The translations under genes and the position numbers were made by a program. Under the pieces are notes generated by a model. It was given only the letters and a program-made list of their open reading frames with translations, ran no database searches and was not told the origin of the DNA. A stretch of 64,000 nucleotides of DNA from QHXQ01 sp036389395. GTDB lineage: Bacteria; Acidobacteriota; Blastocatellia; Pyrinomonadales; Pyrinomonadaceae. The stretch's first letter is position 1, and each line of letters opens with the position of its first letter. The stretch covers positions 1-64,000 of the forward strand of contig DASVPY010000031.1 of NCBI GenBank assembly GCA_036389395.1, in the 5' to 3' direction. Below, in pieces: positions 16,291 to 25,300 of this stretch.

Positions 16291-17304
16291 TCAGGCCGCG
16301 TCGGCGGGCGCGGCCCACAGGTCGTCTATCAGTTCCACCACGAACCGCCGCAGCTCTTCCGGGCCGACCGGCAGGCGCATGGCCACCAGCGCGTTGATGA
16401 GCACTTCGATCAGGCGGGCGCGGTACTCCGGCTCTTTGGCGCGCGCGCGCAGCGCCTCCTCCGGGCACGCGAGTTCGAGCAGCCGCTTGAACCATTCGGG
16501 CGGGATGGCCCCGAGCGAGCGGCACTCCTCGTAACGGCGGTGAATCTGTTGGGCCATCAAGATCGCCGCCGGGTCGCCACTCAGCCCGTGGCAGTCCAGC
16601 GCCTCCAGGATCAGCCCCGGCTCGCTGACGACCGGCAGCTCGCGCACGCTCGCCAGGATCGCCGCCCGTAGCCGGCCGTCGGTCAACATCAGGGACTTGA
16701 AGTCCTCGGCGGCCAGCAGCCCGCGCGTCGCCTGATCGAGCGCGGCGGCGACGGACTTGAACGGGCTGTGGTGCAGGCTCTCGGCCCAGCGCAGCCGGGC
16801 GACCGTGCGGTGGTCGGCGATGCGGAGCAGCAGCGACCACGTAAAGCTGTGCGCGTAGCAGCCGCCCTCGGGCGGGAAGTTAAGGACTTTCACCGGCACG
16901 TTCAGGCGGAAGGAGCGGGGCACGCGGTAGGCGCGCAGCGCCCACAAGTTGCCGGGCTGGCCGCGCCGGGTCAGGCGGCCGAACACGGGGTCGTCCACGT
17001 TGAGCTTGAGGAAAAACTTCTGCCCCGCGCCGAGGCTCTGCCGGTCGAGGTAGTGAATCTCGTTGCAGCCGCCGACATCCACGGCGTACAGGTACCTGTC
17101 GTCGAGGCTCAGGCTGAACACGCGGAAGAGGCCGAAACTCAGATACCTGATCCAAGGGTGTTGCGTCTCCCCGACGGGCACGGCCTCCCAGACGCCCTCG
17201 TGCGGCGTCTTCTCAATCGTGACGGTCTGCGCCGCGTTGCTCATCGTGCCCAACGCGCTGTTCGCCGCGCCCGAGGGGTAGTTCGGACCTGCCTGGTAGT
17301 TCAT
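16291..17304 (-). CDS. uncharacterised operon protein, possibly SPFH/band-7-like
   Basis: A 337-residue protein starting at ATG 17304, 5 bases after AGGAGG and sharing one base with the previous stop (TGATG). The first 150 residues are beta-rich (VFSLSLDDRYLYAVDVGG, FRLNVPVKVLNFP). A helical region follows, with RAAILASVRELPVVSEPGLILEALDCHGL; this resembles the strand-helix ending of SPFH/prohibitin domains, where a 'GI-x-V' phrase follows the helix. The rest (AQQIHRRYEECRSLGAIPPEWFKRLLEL) is helical. No membrane segment is seen, but two membrane proteins precede it. The family call is a guess from fold pattern; a database search is needed. Confidence 0.5.
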   Translation of the reverse strand: MNYQAGPNYPSGAANSALGTMSNAAQTVTIEKTPHEGVWEAVPVGETQHPWIRYLSFGLFRVFSLSLDDRYLYAVDVGGCNEIHYLDRQSLGAGQKFFLKLNVDDPVFGRLTRRGQPGNLWALRAYRVPRSFRLNVPVKVLNFPPEGGCYAHSFTWSLLLRIADHRTVARLRWAESLHHSPFKSVAAALDQATRGLLAAEDFKSLMLTDGRLRAAILASVRELPVVSEPGLILEALDCHGLSGDPAAILMAQQIHRRYEECRSLGAIPPEWFKRLLELACPEEALRARAKEPEYRARLIEVLINALVAMRLPVGPEELRRFVVELIDDLWAAPADAA

Positions 17305-17840
17305 CACGTCCTCCTGCCGGCGTCCGCGCCGTCGCGGCGCGCCATGCGTTCGGTCAAGAGCCAATGCCACGCGAGGCGCGTGGCGGCCAGAATCACGCGG
17401 TTCGCGACGACCACGCCGAGCAGGAAGGCCGCCCACCCGACGAACTGCCCCCAGAAGCCGGGCCGCCAGTGCGCGCTGACGACGCCGGTGCCGCGCCACA
17501 GCAGGCCGAGCGCCAGCAGGGCGGCGGGCAGCACGACCGGGAGCGACGCGGCTTCGAGCCTGTTCAACCCGTAGGCCCAGCGCCGCCCGGCGGCGACGTG
17601 CTCGAAGCCGTCGTCGGGCCAACGGCTCACCATGGCGGCGCGCTCTTGCGCGGGCGAGACCGGCGCGCCCGCCCGGTAGCTGAAGGGGGCGGCCGCCGGC
17701 TGATCGAGCGGGGCGAAGGGCCCGCCGCTTTCGAAGTAGTCGTCCTCGGGCACGACGGCGTCGAGATCGAAGTAAGAGCCGCGCGCCTCGTCGTGTGTGG
17801 CGGCGGGGCCGGTCGTTCGCGGCGCGTTGTCGTTGTTCAT
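17304..17840 (-). CDS. membrane protein with two predicted helices (178 aa)
   Basis: An unrecognised protein. The N-terminal 90 residues are polar and disorder-like (acidic and proline-rich). Two hydrophobic helices follow (LPVVLPAALLALGLLW and FVGWAAFLLGVVVANRVIL), then a basic tail (RMARRDGADAGRRT). The stop overlaps the next start by one base, and the upstream DUF4407 gene ends 44 bases before. It probably anchors or gates the complex formed by the operon's products. Confidence 0.7.
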   Translation of the reverse strand: MNNDNAPRTTGPAATHDEARGSYFDLDAVVPEDDYFESGGPFAPLDQPAAAPFSYRAGAPVSPAQERAAMVSRWPDDGFEHVAAGRRWAYGLNRLEAASLPVVLPAALLALGLLWRGTGVVSAHWRPGFWGQFVGWAAFLLGVVVANRVILAATRLAWHWLLTERMARRDGADAGRRT

Positions 17841-17884
17841 GGCGCGTGTGCTCCGTTCGTGTTGGCCGGTCGGGCGCGCGGCGC

Positions 17885-19138
17885 TCAGTTGTCCAGGCTC
17901 GGCGGCGCGGCGGCGGCCGGGCGGCCGGCTCGGCCGTCGCGCCGCGGGGCGGCGGCGCGCGCGGGCCGGAAGGCCCGGCGCACGGCGGCGGCGAACGTGG
18001 CGCTCGCCTCGTCCTCCGCGACCCGCATCTGCCGCTTGAAGGAGTCTTTGAACCTGACCCGCCCGAGCATGGCCTGGATGGCGGCCTGCTCGAACGCGCT
18101 GCGCTCGCGGCGCTTGAACTTGGCGTCCCGGTACGCCTGGCGGGTGCGCTCTTCGCAGGGCAGGTTGCGCATCGCAAATTTAACCCCCATCGGGATTAGC
18201 TCGAAGGAGACGAAAATGAGCGACAGGAAGAGCGAGCCGTAGAGCACGTAGGCGCTCCGCGCGCGCAGGCGGCCCAAGGCGTCGAGCCGCGCGAGCAGGC
18301 CGTCGGAGTCCGCCAGCACGGCCTGGCGCTTTTGCAGTTGCGCTTGCTTCTCGGTCTCGAGGCGCGCGCGCGCGGCGGCCAGGTCGGCCAACTCCGGCTT
18401 GCTCTTCGCGTCGAGGGCGGCGAGTTCGTCCTGACACTGCTGCCACCAGCTCCGCTTCAACTCGGCGATGGGCCCGACGCCCCGTTTGAGCGTGCCCGCG
18501 CTCCCTTCGGCCTCGCGTATGTGCTCGACGCTCCGGGTCGCGCAGTCGGCGGCCTTGGCGGCGCGCGCCTGGCGTAGCGCCTCGGCCTGGGCCGCGAGGT
18601 CGTCGAGTCGCGGCGCGTACTCCGCGTCCAGGCTCGTCCCGAAGTCGCGGAGATTGCCCTTGTCGGCTTCGTAAATCTCGCGGTTGATCTCGCGCTCGAA
18701 GCTGCGAAGCTCAAGCGGCGCGGCGACGACTATGCTGATCACGAGACCGAGGAACAGGCGCGGCAGCGCGGCCAGCCAGTAGCGCTCGACGCCCGACATC
18801 GTTAAGACGACGGCGCGATCCGTCAGGAAGATGGCGGCGGCCCAGGCGCAGGCGATGACGTAGGCCGCCGGCACGCTCCTGAAAATCCAGAACGAGGCGT
18901 AGCCCGCGGACACGGCGGAGAAGCCGCAGGTCACGAAGAAGGTCGCGCCCAGCGCCTGGTACTTGTAGACCTCTTCCTCTTCCAGCCATTCGGGCCGGAC
19001 GCCGGCGCAGAACAGCAACAGCGCGCCGAGCATACTTAGGCGCGGCGGGGCCGCGCCGGCCCAAGCCGGCGCGCAGTCAGGCTCGACCGCCTGCGGCGCG
19101 GCAGGCTCGGCCTGCGTCTGTACATTGTGGGCGGGCAT
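17885..19138 (-). CDS. DUF4407 family membrane protein
   Basis: First gene of the operon, 417 residues from ATG 19138, with AAGGAG 5 bases upstream. There are four hydrophobic segments between residues ~35 and 150, including the family phrases AIFLTDRAVVLTMSG and LFLGLVISIVVAAPLELRSFEREI. A long soluble coiled coil (about 165-320) and one more membrane helix (AYVLYGSLFLSLIFVSFELI) follow, then a basic C-terminal tail of about 80 residues. This layout matches DUF4407 proteins, whose role is unknown; several lie in mobile or secretion-linked loci. It would place the coiled coil outside the membrane between helices four and five. Confidence 0.75.
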   Translation of the reverse strand: MPAHNVQTQAEPAAPQAVEPDCAPAWAGAAPPRLSMLGALLLFCAGVRPEWLEEEEVYKYQALGATFFVTCGFSAVSAGYASFWIFRSVPAAYVIACAWAAAIFLTDRAVVLTMSGVERYWLAALPRLFLGLVISIVVAAPLELRSFEREINREIYEADKGNLRDFGTSLDAEYAPRLDDLAAQAEALRQARAAKAADCATRSVEHIREAEGSAGTLKRGVGPIAELKRSWWQQCQDELAALDAKSKPELADLAAARARLETEKQAQLQKRQAVLADSDGLLARLDALGRLRARSAYVLYGSLFLSLIFVSFELIPMGVKFAMRNLPCEERTRQAYRDAKFKRRERSAFEQAAIQAMLGRVRFKDSFKRQMRVAEDEASATFAAAVRRAFRPARAAAPRRDGRAGRPAAAAPPSLDN

Positions 19139-19329
19139 GTGGACTCCTTCGGCTGACGGGCAACGCAGTTCCCTGCGGGCGGTGCGCGTAGGCTGTGGGC
19201 CGCCGTGGCCGCAGCCTCTCCGGCGCGTGTTTCCCAGCACGGCAACGGTTATGCCAACGGCGGCGGCCGCTCTTTTTCGGCTGCGGCCGCCGCGCCGCGC
19301 GCCCTTGAATTAGATTAATTCCAAAAGCA

Positions 19330-19369
19330 GGGTTGGATTTTTCGGAGGATAGGGGTTGGATTTTTCGGA
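19330..19369. promoter_or_regulatory. 17-bp direct repeat in divergent promoter region
   Basis: GGGTTGGATTTTTCGGA occurs twice without mismatch, at 19330-19346 and 19353-19369, 23 bases apart. It lies in the only AT-rich part of the spacer between the six-gene operon and the divergent 775-residue gene. Two turns of DNA between identical sites suits a paired regulator-binding site controlling both directions. Confidence 0.55.
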
Positions 19370-19479
19370 TCAATTCCCGATAATTGTCGAACGAGTTTTC
19401 AACGCTTGAATTAATTGGCGGCTGCCGGCGAAGAGTACCGCGCGCGGCGCAAAACTGTCGGCTGATGGAGGGTTTGCAG

Positions 19480-21807
19480 ATGAGCGCGGCGCACGAGCAG
19501 GCGGCCCGGCGTTTGTGTCAGAACCTGGACGTGGTGCTGCGCATGTACGAGCGCGGCTTCTTCGAGTATGACGTGGCGCAGCGCCCGGACGGCGTGCTCG
19601 TCATGCCGGATTCTGATCCGCCCGCGCGCCCGCCGTCGCCGCCGCCGGGCGGGGGGCAGCAGTGGCGCAAGTTGGAGGTGGCCGCGGGCGAGTTGAACGG
19701 GCAGGCGCGCGCGCTGCTGCCGGCGCTGGGCGGGCTGCGCGGCTACGCCGAGCGCGAGTTGTACACCGGCGGCGTGCAGAAGCGTTGGCGCAGCCTGGAC
19801 GGCTTCCAGAATTTAGTCAAAGCCGTGTATCGCGCGCAGATCGTCTACTACGAACTGAAGGACGCGTTCCTGCGGCCGACGCCGGCCGAGGCCGAGACGT
19901 TCCGGGGCTACGCCGAAGAACTGATGCGGGGCGTGGACGCCGGCGGCGACTACCGGCGCGTGGGCGAGAACATACAGTGGATGTTCCGGCGCGACACCGC
20001 GCTCGATTGGGACGAAGCCTTGTCCGAGGGCGTGCCGGATGAGTTCCTGCTGCTCGGGCTGTGCGGCCTCAACGCTTACTACAGATTGCACTCGACCGAG
20101 GCCTACACGCGCGGGCTGAAACTGCTCCAGCCGTTGGAGCAGTACACCAGACACCCACACCGGCAGCGCAAGAAGCGTGAGAGCCTGGGGCTGTTGGGGC
20201 TGACGGCGTACCTGCGCGGCCGCCTGAAGTTCGGGCTGGGGCAGTACGCGGAGGCGCGGGCCGCCTGGATCGAGAGCAGCGAGTGTTACGCGCGCAAGAT
20301 CGAACAGAAGCAGGCGCTCCTGGGCGAAGACGACGAGCGGCAGCGGCAGAAGTGGGAGGACACGCGCGCCCTGTGCCTGCGCCGGGGCAGCCTGGCCGCC
20401 GCCATGGGCAACGGCTACCTGCTGCTCGTGCTGAGCAAGCTGAACGCCTGCCTGGAAGTCGTCGTGCTGAGCCGGGCCGTCCTGACCAAGCACTGCGGCC
20501 GCGTGTACGCGGCCTACGTCGATCTCATCTACGCCTCGGCCCAGCGCGCGAAATACAGCTCGGACGCGGCCGTGCTGGCCGCCTGCGAGCAGCGGCTGCA
20601 AGCGTGTCTCCGCACTTTCTCCGACCTGGTGGGGGACTCGCACTACGTCCAGCGCGCCAACATCGAGCTGGGTCTCGTCTACCACTACAAGGCTAAGATA
20701 CTGGCGCGCCGGCTCCGCGAAGAGGGCCTGTCGCCCGCCAAGACGGCCAGGGCGGAGCGGCAGATCAAGAAGCTCTACGACGACGCGCTGGCGAACCTGA
20801 CCGCCGCCATCGAATACGCGGGAGAGTCGGAGGACGGGCGCGAGCGCAACCCGCGCATGCTGGCCGAAGCCTACGCGCTCCGCAGCCACCTCTGGCGGCA
20901 CCGGCCCGAGGACGACTACAAGCGGGCCACCTACCCCGGATATCTGCGGGCGCTGCAAGACGCCTCGGCCGCGTTGAAGCACGTCGGGAAGATGACGCAA
21001 CTCGAGTGCGAGGCGCGGATGGCGCTGGGGGCCGCCTACCTCTCCATCGCCGAAGACCTGAAGCGCGGCAAGCTGCCGCTGAACTTCCGGCAGGTCGCGG
21101 AGAGAAAGGGCGTGCCCGTGCCCGCGCCGCGGCCCGCGGCCCGCCGCAAAGAGTTGCCGGCCGAGACGGGGCAGGCGGCCGCGGAGGCCGAGCTGTGGGC
21201 CTACAAGCAGCAGGCGGACGGAGAGCTGAGCGAGGCGCTGCGCCTCAACGACGGGGCCAACCCGCGCATCAGCGCCGTGTGTTACCTGCGGCTCGCGCAG
21301 TCGGGGCTGTTGCTGGAGACGACGCTGCCCGACGCCTGGTACTACTTCGGGCTGTACCAGGAGATCGCCGGGCGGGTCGAACACGCCTTCTGCCACGAGC
21401 AGGCGGTCGAGTTGGAAAAGGAGTTGCGGCGCAAAGGCAAATTCTTCTTCCTCGACGTGCGCAAAGGGCTGAACCTGCACGAGTGGGAGAAGAAGCTCAG
21501 GGACTACCTGATCAGCGAAGCCATCAACCGCAAGGTGAAGGAGATGAAACGGCCGGCGGCACACGGCGACGACCAGCCCCCGCCGGCCGAGCACGGCCCG
21601 CCGGGGCAGAAGAAGACGAAGCGGGGGCGGAAGGAGACGAACCCGAAGTTGACGCCGCTCATCCAAGGGCTGATGACGCACCTGATGGTCGTCTACAACA
21701 CCGCCGAGAAGATTGCGAAAGAGCGCGAACAGGAGTTCTTCAACAAACTCAAGGCCGACAGCAAGTACCCCGCCGACGAGCCGGGGCCGGCCCGGCCCGA
21801 CTCGTAG
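19480..21807 (+). CDS. large helical-repeat (TPR-like) protein, 775 aa
   Basis: ATG 19480 has GGAGGG 7 bases upstream; a longer frame begins at 19384 with no binding site. The protein is almost entirely amphipathic helix pairs. Several have TPR-like spacing (LTAYLRGRLKFGLGQYAEARAAWIES, RANIELGLVYHYKAK, ARMALGAAYLSIAEDLKRG). A lysine-rich linker near residues 700-730 (KKTKRGRKE) precedes a final helix. No catalytic motif or membrane segment is seen. It is divergent from the DUF4407-HerA operon, shares the direct-repeat control region, and is probably the system's scaffold or sensor. The family is not recognised. Confidence 0.6.
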   Translation: MSAAHEQAARRLCQNLDVVLRMYERGFFEYDVAQRPDGVLVMPDSDPPARPPSPPPGGGQQWRKLEVAAGELNGQARALLPALGGLRGYAERELYTGGVQKRWRSLDGFQNLVKAVYRAQIVYYELKDAFLRPTPAEAETFRGYAEELMRGVDAGGDYRRVGENIQWMFRRDTALDWDEALSEGVPDEFLLLGLCGLNAYYRLHSTEAYTRGLKLLQPLEQYTRHPHRQRKKRESLGLLGLTAYLRGRLKFGLGQYAEARAAWIESSECYARKIEQKQALLGEDDERQRQKWEDTRALCLRRGSLAAAMGNGYLLLVLSKLNACLEVVVLSRAVLTKHCGRVYAAYVDLIYASAQRAKYSSDAAVLAACEQRLQACLRTFSDLVGDSHYVQRANIELGLVYHYKAKILARRLREEGLSPAKTARAERQIKKLYDDALANLTAAIEYAGESEDGRERNPRMLAEAYALRSHLWRHRPEDDYKRATYPGYLRALQDASAALKHVGKMTQLECEARMALGAAYLSIAEDLKRGKLPLNFRQVAERKGVPVPAPRPAARRKELPAETGQAAAEAELWAYKQQADGELSEALRLNDGANPRISAVCYLRLAQSGLLLETTLPDAWYYFGLYQEIAGRVEHAFCHEQAVELEKELRRKGKFFFLDVRKGLNLHEWEKKLRDYLISEAINRKVKEMKRPAAHGDDQPPPAEHGPPGQKKTKRGRKETNPKLTPLIQGLMTHLMVVYNTAEKIAKEREQEFFNKLKADSKYPADEPGPARPDS

Positions 21808-21837
21808 CGCTGGCCGCGCGCCGCACGAGCGCGGCGG

Positions 21838-22000
21838 CGCTGAAGCTGACGGCCGAGTTCGCCCCGTCGAGCTTCTCTTCGACGACGACGCGCCGCCCCT
21901 TGAGCGACTCGAACGGGATGACGCGCAACTCTTCGTCGCCCGGCTGAAGCCTTGAGCCGTTCAGGTGCGGCGTCCGCGGATACTTGTAGAGCCTGTTCAT
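21838..22000 (-). pseudogene. 5' remnant of an RNA ligase gene
   Basis: From ATG 22000 the first 54 codons read YPRTPHLNGSRLQPGDEELRV (residues 7 on) and VVVEEKLDGANSAVSF. The nucleotidyl-accepting lysine (Lys43) sits in the KxDG motif of the RNA ligase / polynucleotide ligase family. After VSFS the frame changes to alanine/arginine-rich sequence without ligase features, where GHYLTGG-like sequence would be expected. Further down it runs antisense into the end of the 775-residue gene. The gene has therefore lost everything past its first strand pair and cannot be functional. Confidence 0.72.
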
Positions 22001-22221
22001 GCAACCCTCAGACGCGCGCCAACGCGATCAGGAGAGACGCGCGAAATAGCGTTCGTCGCCGTAATGGTCGTCCGCCCTCATCATTAACTCATAGCTTACC
22101 TGTGGCGCGCGGCCGTCATGTTGAATTAACCTTTCGTCGCCCGCAACCCGAATCTGACGCGCCGCCGAACAATTCGTTGAACCCGCCGCCGCACATTTCC
22201 CGCGCCGCGGCCCGTAAATCG

Positions 22222-22250
22222 TTGACAGGGGCCGGGCGCGTGACTAAGCT
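22222..22250 (+). promoter_or_regulatory. sigma-70-type promoter of the subtilase gene
   Basis: TTGACA (22222-22227), a 17-base spacer, and TAAGCT (22245-22250), 72 bases before the GTG start. The rest of the 320-base spacer (22001-22321) shows nothing else I can name. Confidence 0.6.
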
Positions 22251-22321
22251 GTGCGTGCTTTCCGCCCAGGGTGTTCCGCTTCGCCGTCCTCAGTCGCTAG
22301 CCTACTTGAAGGAGTCGCGCC

Positions 22322-25300
22322 GTGAGATTACGCCCCCCCATCGTGCTCTCGTTCTCGCTTTTAGCCGTCTGCGCCTTGTTGCTCTACGCCGTCACCCCCG
22401 GCGCGACCGCCCCGCAAACGCTGCTCGCGCCCGAACAGGTCTTGGCCGGCGGCGCGGCGGCCGAGGCGGCCGCCAACAACTTCCGCCAGCTCCAGCCGTG
22501 GGAGTTCGCCGTCGCCAACACGCGCGCGCCCGGCAAAGACGACGGCCCGAGCGACGCCAAAGACGATGGCGCGACGACGACCCTCGTGCAGTTGGCCGAC
22601 GGGCAGCGCTACAGCCTGCCGCAGACGCAGGGCGGCGCGACCACGATCATGACGGGGCAGCCCGGCGTCGCGTCTTACGTCCGCGAGGACGAGCGGCTGA
22701 GCGTCGCGGGCGCGAACGCGCCCGACCCGGCCGAGAAGATCGACCCGCGCCTCAGGCGCGCGGGCGCGGGCGAGACGCCCGTCATCATCCGCCTCAACCT
22801 CCCCTTCCGCCACTTCTACGACGCCGCCGGGCGCAACGCCGCCACGCGCTCTTTCCGCCGCCAGGAGTTCGCCAAGGCGCGCGACCGCGTGGCCGCGCTC
22901 CTGCACGGGCGCGGGCGCGTCAAGCACGACTTGCCGATCATCGGCGGCGTCGCGGCGACGCTCAACGCGGCCGCCCTCGATCAACTCGCCAAGGACGACG
23001 CGGTCGCCCGCGTCGAGCCGGACGTGGTCGCGCGCATCACGCTCGACACTTCCGTTGACGAGATTCACGCGCGCGAGACGTGGCAACTCTCCGACGGCAA
23101 CAACAACCCTCTGACCGGCGTCGGCAAGCGCATCGCCATCATTGACACCGGCGTTGACTACCTGCACCCGGACTTGGGCGGCTGCCTCGGCGCGGGCTGC
23201 AAAGTGATCGGCGGCTGGAACTTCCTCACCAACACCGCCGACCCGCTCGACGACAACGGCCACGGCACGCACGTCGCCGCCACCGCCGCCGGCAACGGTT
23301 TATTAAAAGGCGTCGCGCCCGACGCGAAGATTCTCGCCTACAAGGTCTGCAACTCCGGCGGCTCGTGCTCCGGCTCCGACATCATCCGCGCGATTGACTA
23401 CGCGACCGACCCCGACCGCGACGGCGACTTGACCGACCACGTTGACGTGGCCAGCATGAGCCTCGGCGGCGGCGGCAACCCCGACGACGCGATGAGCATT
23501 GCCGTGGACAACGCGAGCTACGCGGGCGTCGTCTGCACGGTCGCCGCCGGCAACAGCGGCCCCGGCATCGGCACGATCAACTCGCCCGGCACGTCGCGCT
23601 CCGCGCTCACCGTCGCCGCCGCCTGCAAGTCCTCGCAGATCGGCGTGGACAGCCGTTGCGCCGGCCCCATCGCCTCGTTCAGCTCGCGCGGGCCGCTCGT
23701 CTGGGACGGCTCAGACCTGCACAAGCCCGACGTGGCCGCGCCCGGCGTGCTCATCTGCGCCGCGCGCTTCGCCAGCGCCTTCGCCGGCTCGCCCACCTGC
23801 TTCGACACGCAGCACATACGCATCTCCGGCACGTCCATGGCCACGCCGCACGTCGCGGGCGCGGCCGCGCTCGTCCGCCAGGCCTACCCCGGCTACGATC
23901 CCGAACAGGTCAAACTCCTGCTGAAGACTTCGGCGCGCAACCTCGGCGTCTCCGCCAACGATCAGGGCGCGGGCGAGATCGACCTGCGCGCGGCCATCCC
24001 TTCGAGCACCAAGGTCTCCGTCACGCCGGGGCTGTGGGAGGTCTACACCGATCCGTCCGTGCAGACGACGCAGGCCGACATGGCCTTTAACGTGACGCCG
24101 ATTGATCCGAACATTCAAACGCTGACCGTCTCGGCCAACATGCCCGTGCCCGGCGTCTCGCTCAGCTTCGACCGGACGACGCTCAACGTCGCGGGTCAGA
24201 CCTCAGACTTCCTCATCGCCACCATGCTCGTGGACAACGACGTGGCGCACAACGGCGACTACAGCGGCAGCATCGTCCTGAGCGAGAACGGGCAGAGCAA
24301 GGGCATCATCCCCGTCATCGTCCACGTCGCCGCCACCGTCCGCATCACACCAGCGCCCGTCGTGGACTACGGCGTGGACAACCCGACGCTCGCCAACTGG
24401 ACGGCGAGCCAGACCGTCACCGTCACCAACTTCAGGACGGACGTGAGCCAGACGCTCAGCATCGCGCCGCCGACCTTCCCCGCGGGCGTCACCTATCAAG
24501 TGCCGACCTCCGTCACCGTCCCGCCCGACAGCGCCGTCCAGCTCAACACGAGCATCTCGGTGAACAACGCCGTGACGGCCAACGGCACTTACGGCGGCAG
24601 CCTGCGCTTCGCCAACTCGACCGTGGACGTGGGCGTGACCGCGAAGTTCGTCAAGTTCTTCGTGCTCACGATCAACGACCCGAACGGCTCGGACATCGTC
24701 GGCGCGACCGCCTACCTGCACAACCGCAGCACCATGCAGTCGCTCTTCAACGTCAACGTCAACCCGGCCGTGCTCTACCTGGATTCGGCCGGCCCCTACG
24801 ACCTCATGCTCTACTACAACCCGCGGGTGGACGCCGAGGGCGCGCACGACTACGTGGTCTTCCGCGAGTCCATCTCGCTCGCCAGCGGCGCGGCCACCGT
24901 CACCGCGAGCCGCGACGACGCCGCCTACCAGACGCGCGTCGTCGGCACAGACCCCGGCGGCACGCCCACGGGCGCGCTCGGCCGCCGCTACGCCACCGAC
25001 ACCTACGTGCCCGCGCACCTCGGTCTGGCCCGCTTCACCTTCTACACCGACTGGACGATCAACTACTTCTCGGCCGTCAGCGCCAACTACACGCACGGCG
25101 AAATCTTCACGGGGCAGGCCGTGCAGGCCGCGCCCGTGCTCGACTTCTACTACGGCGGCTTCACGGGCATCAGCGGCAACCTGACGTTCGCCAACACGGC
25201 GGCCGACTTCCATAGCGTGCAGCTCAACACCGACCTGAACCGCGACACCGGCGCGGCGCTCCCGCTCGTCTGGAGTTGCACGCAAAACTCGACCACCTGC

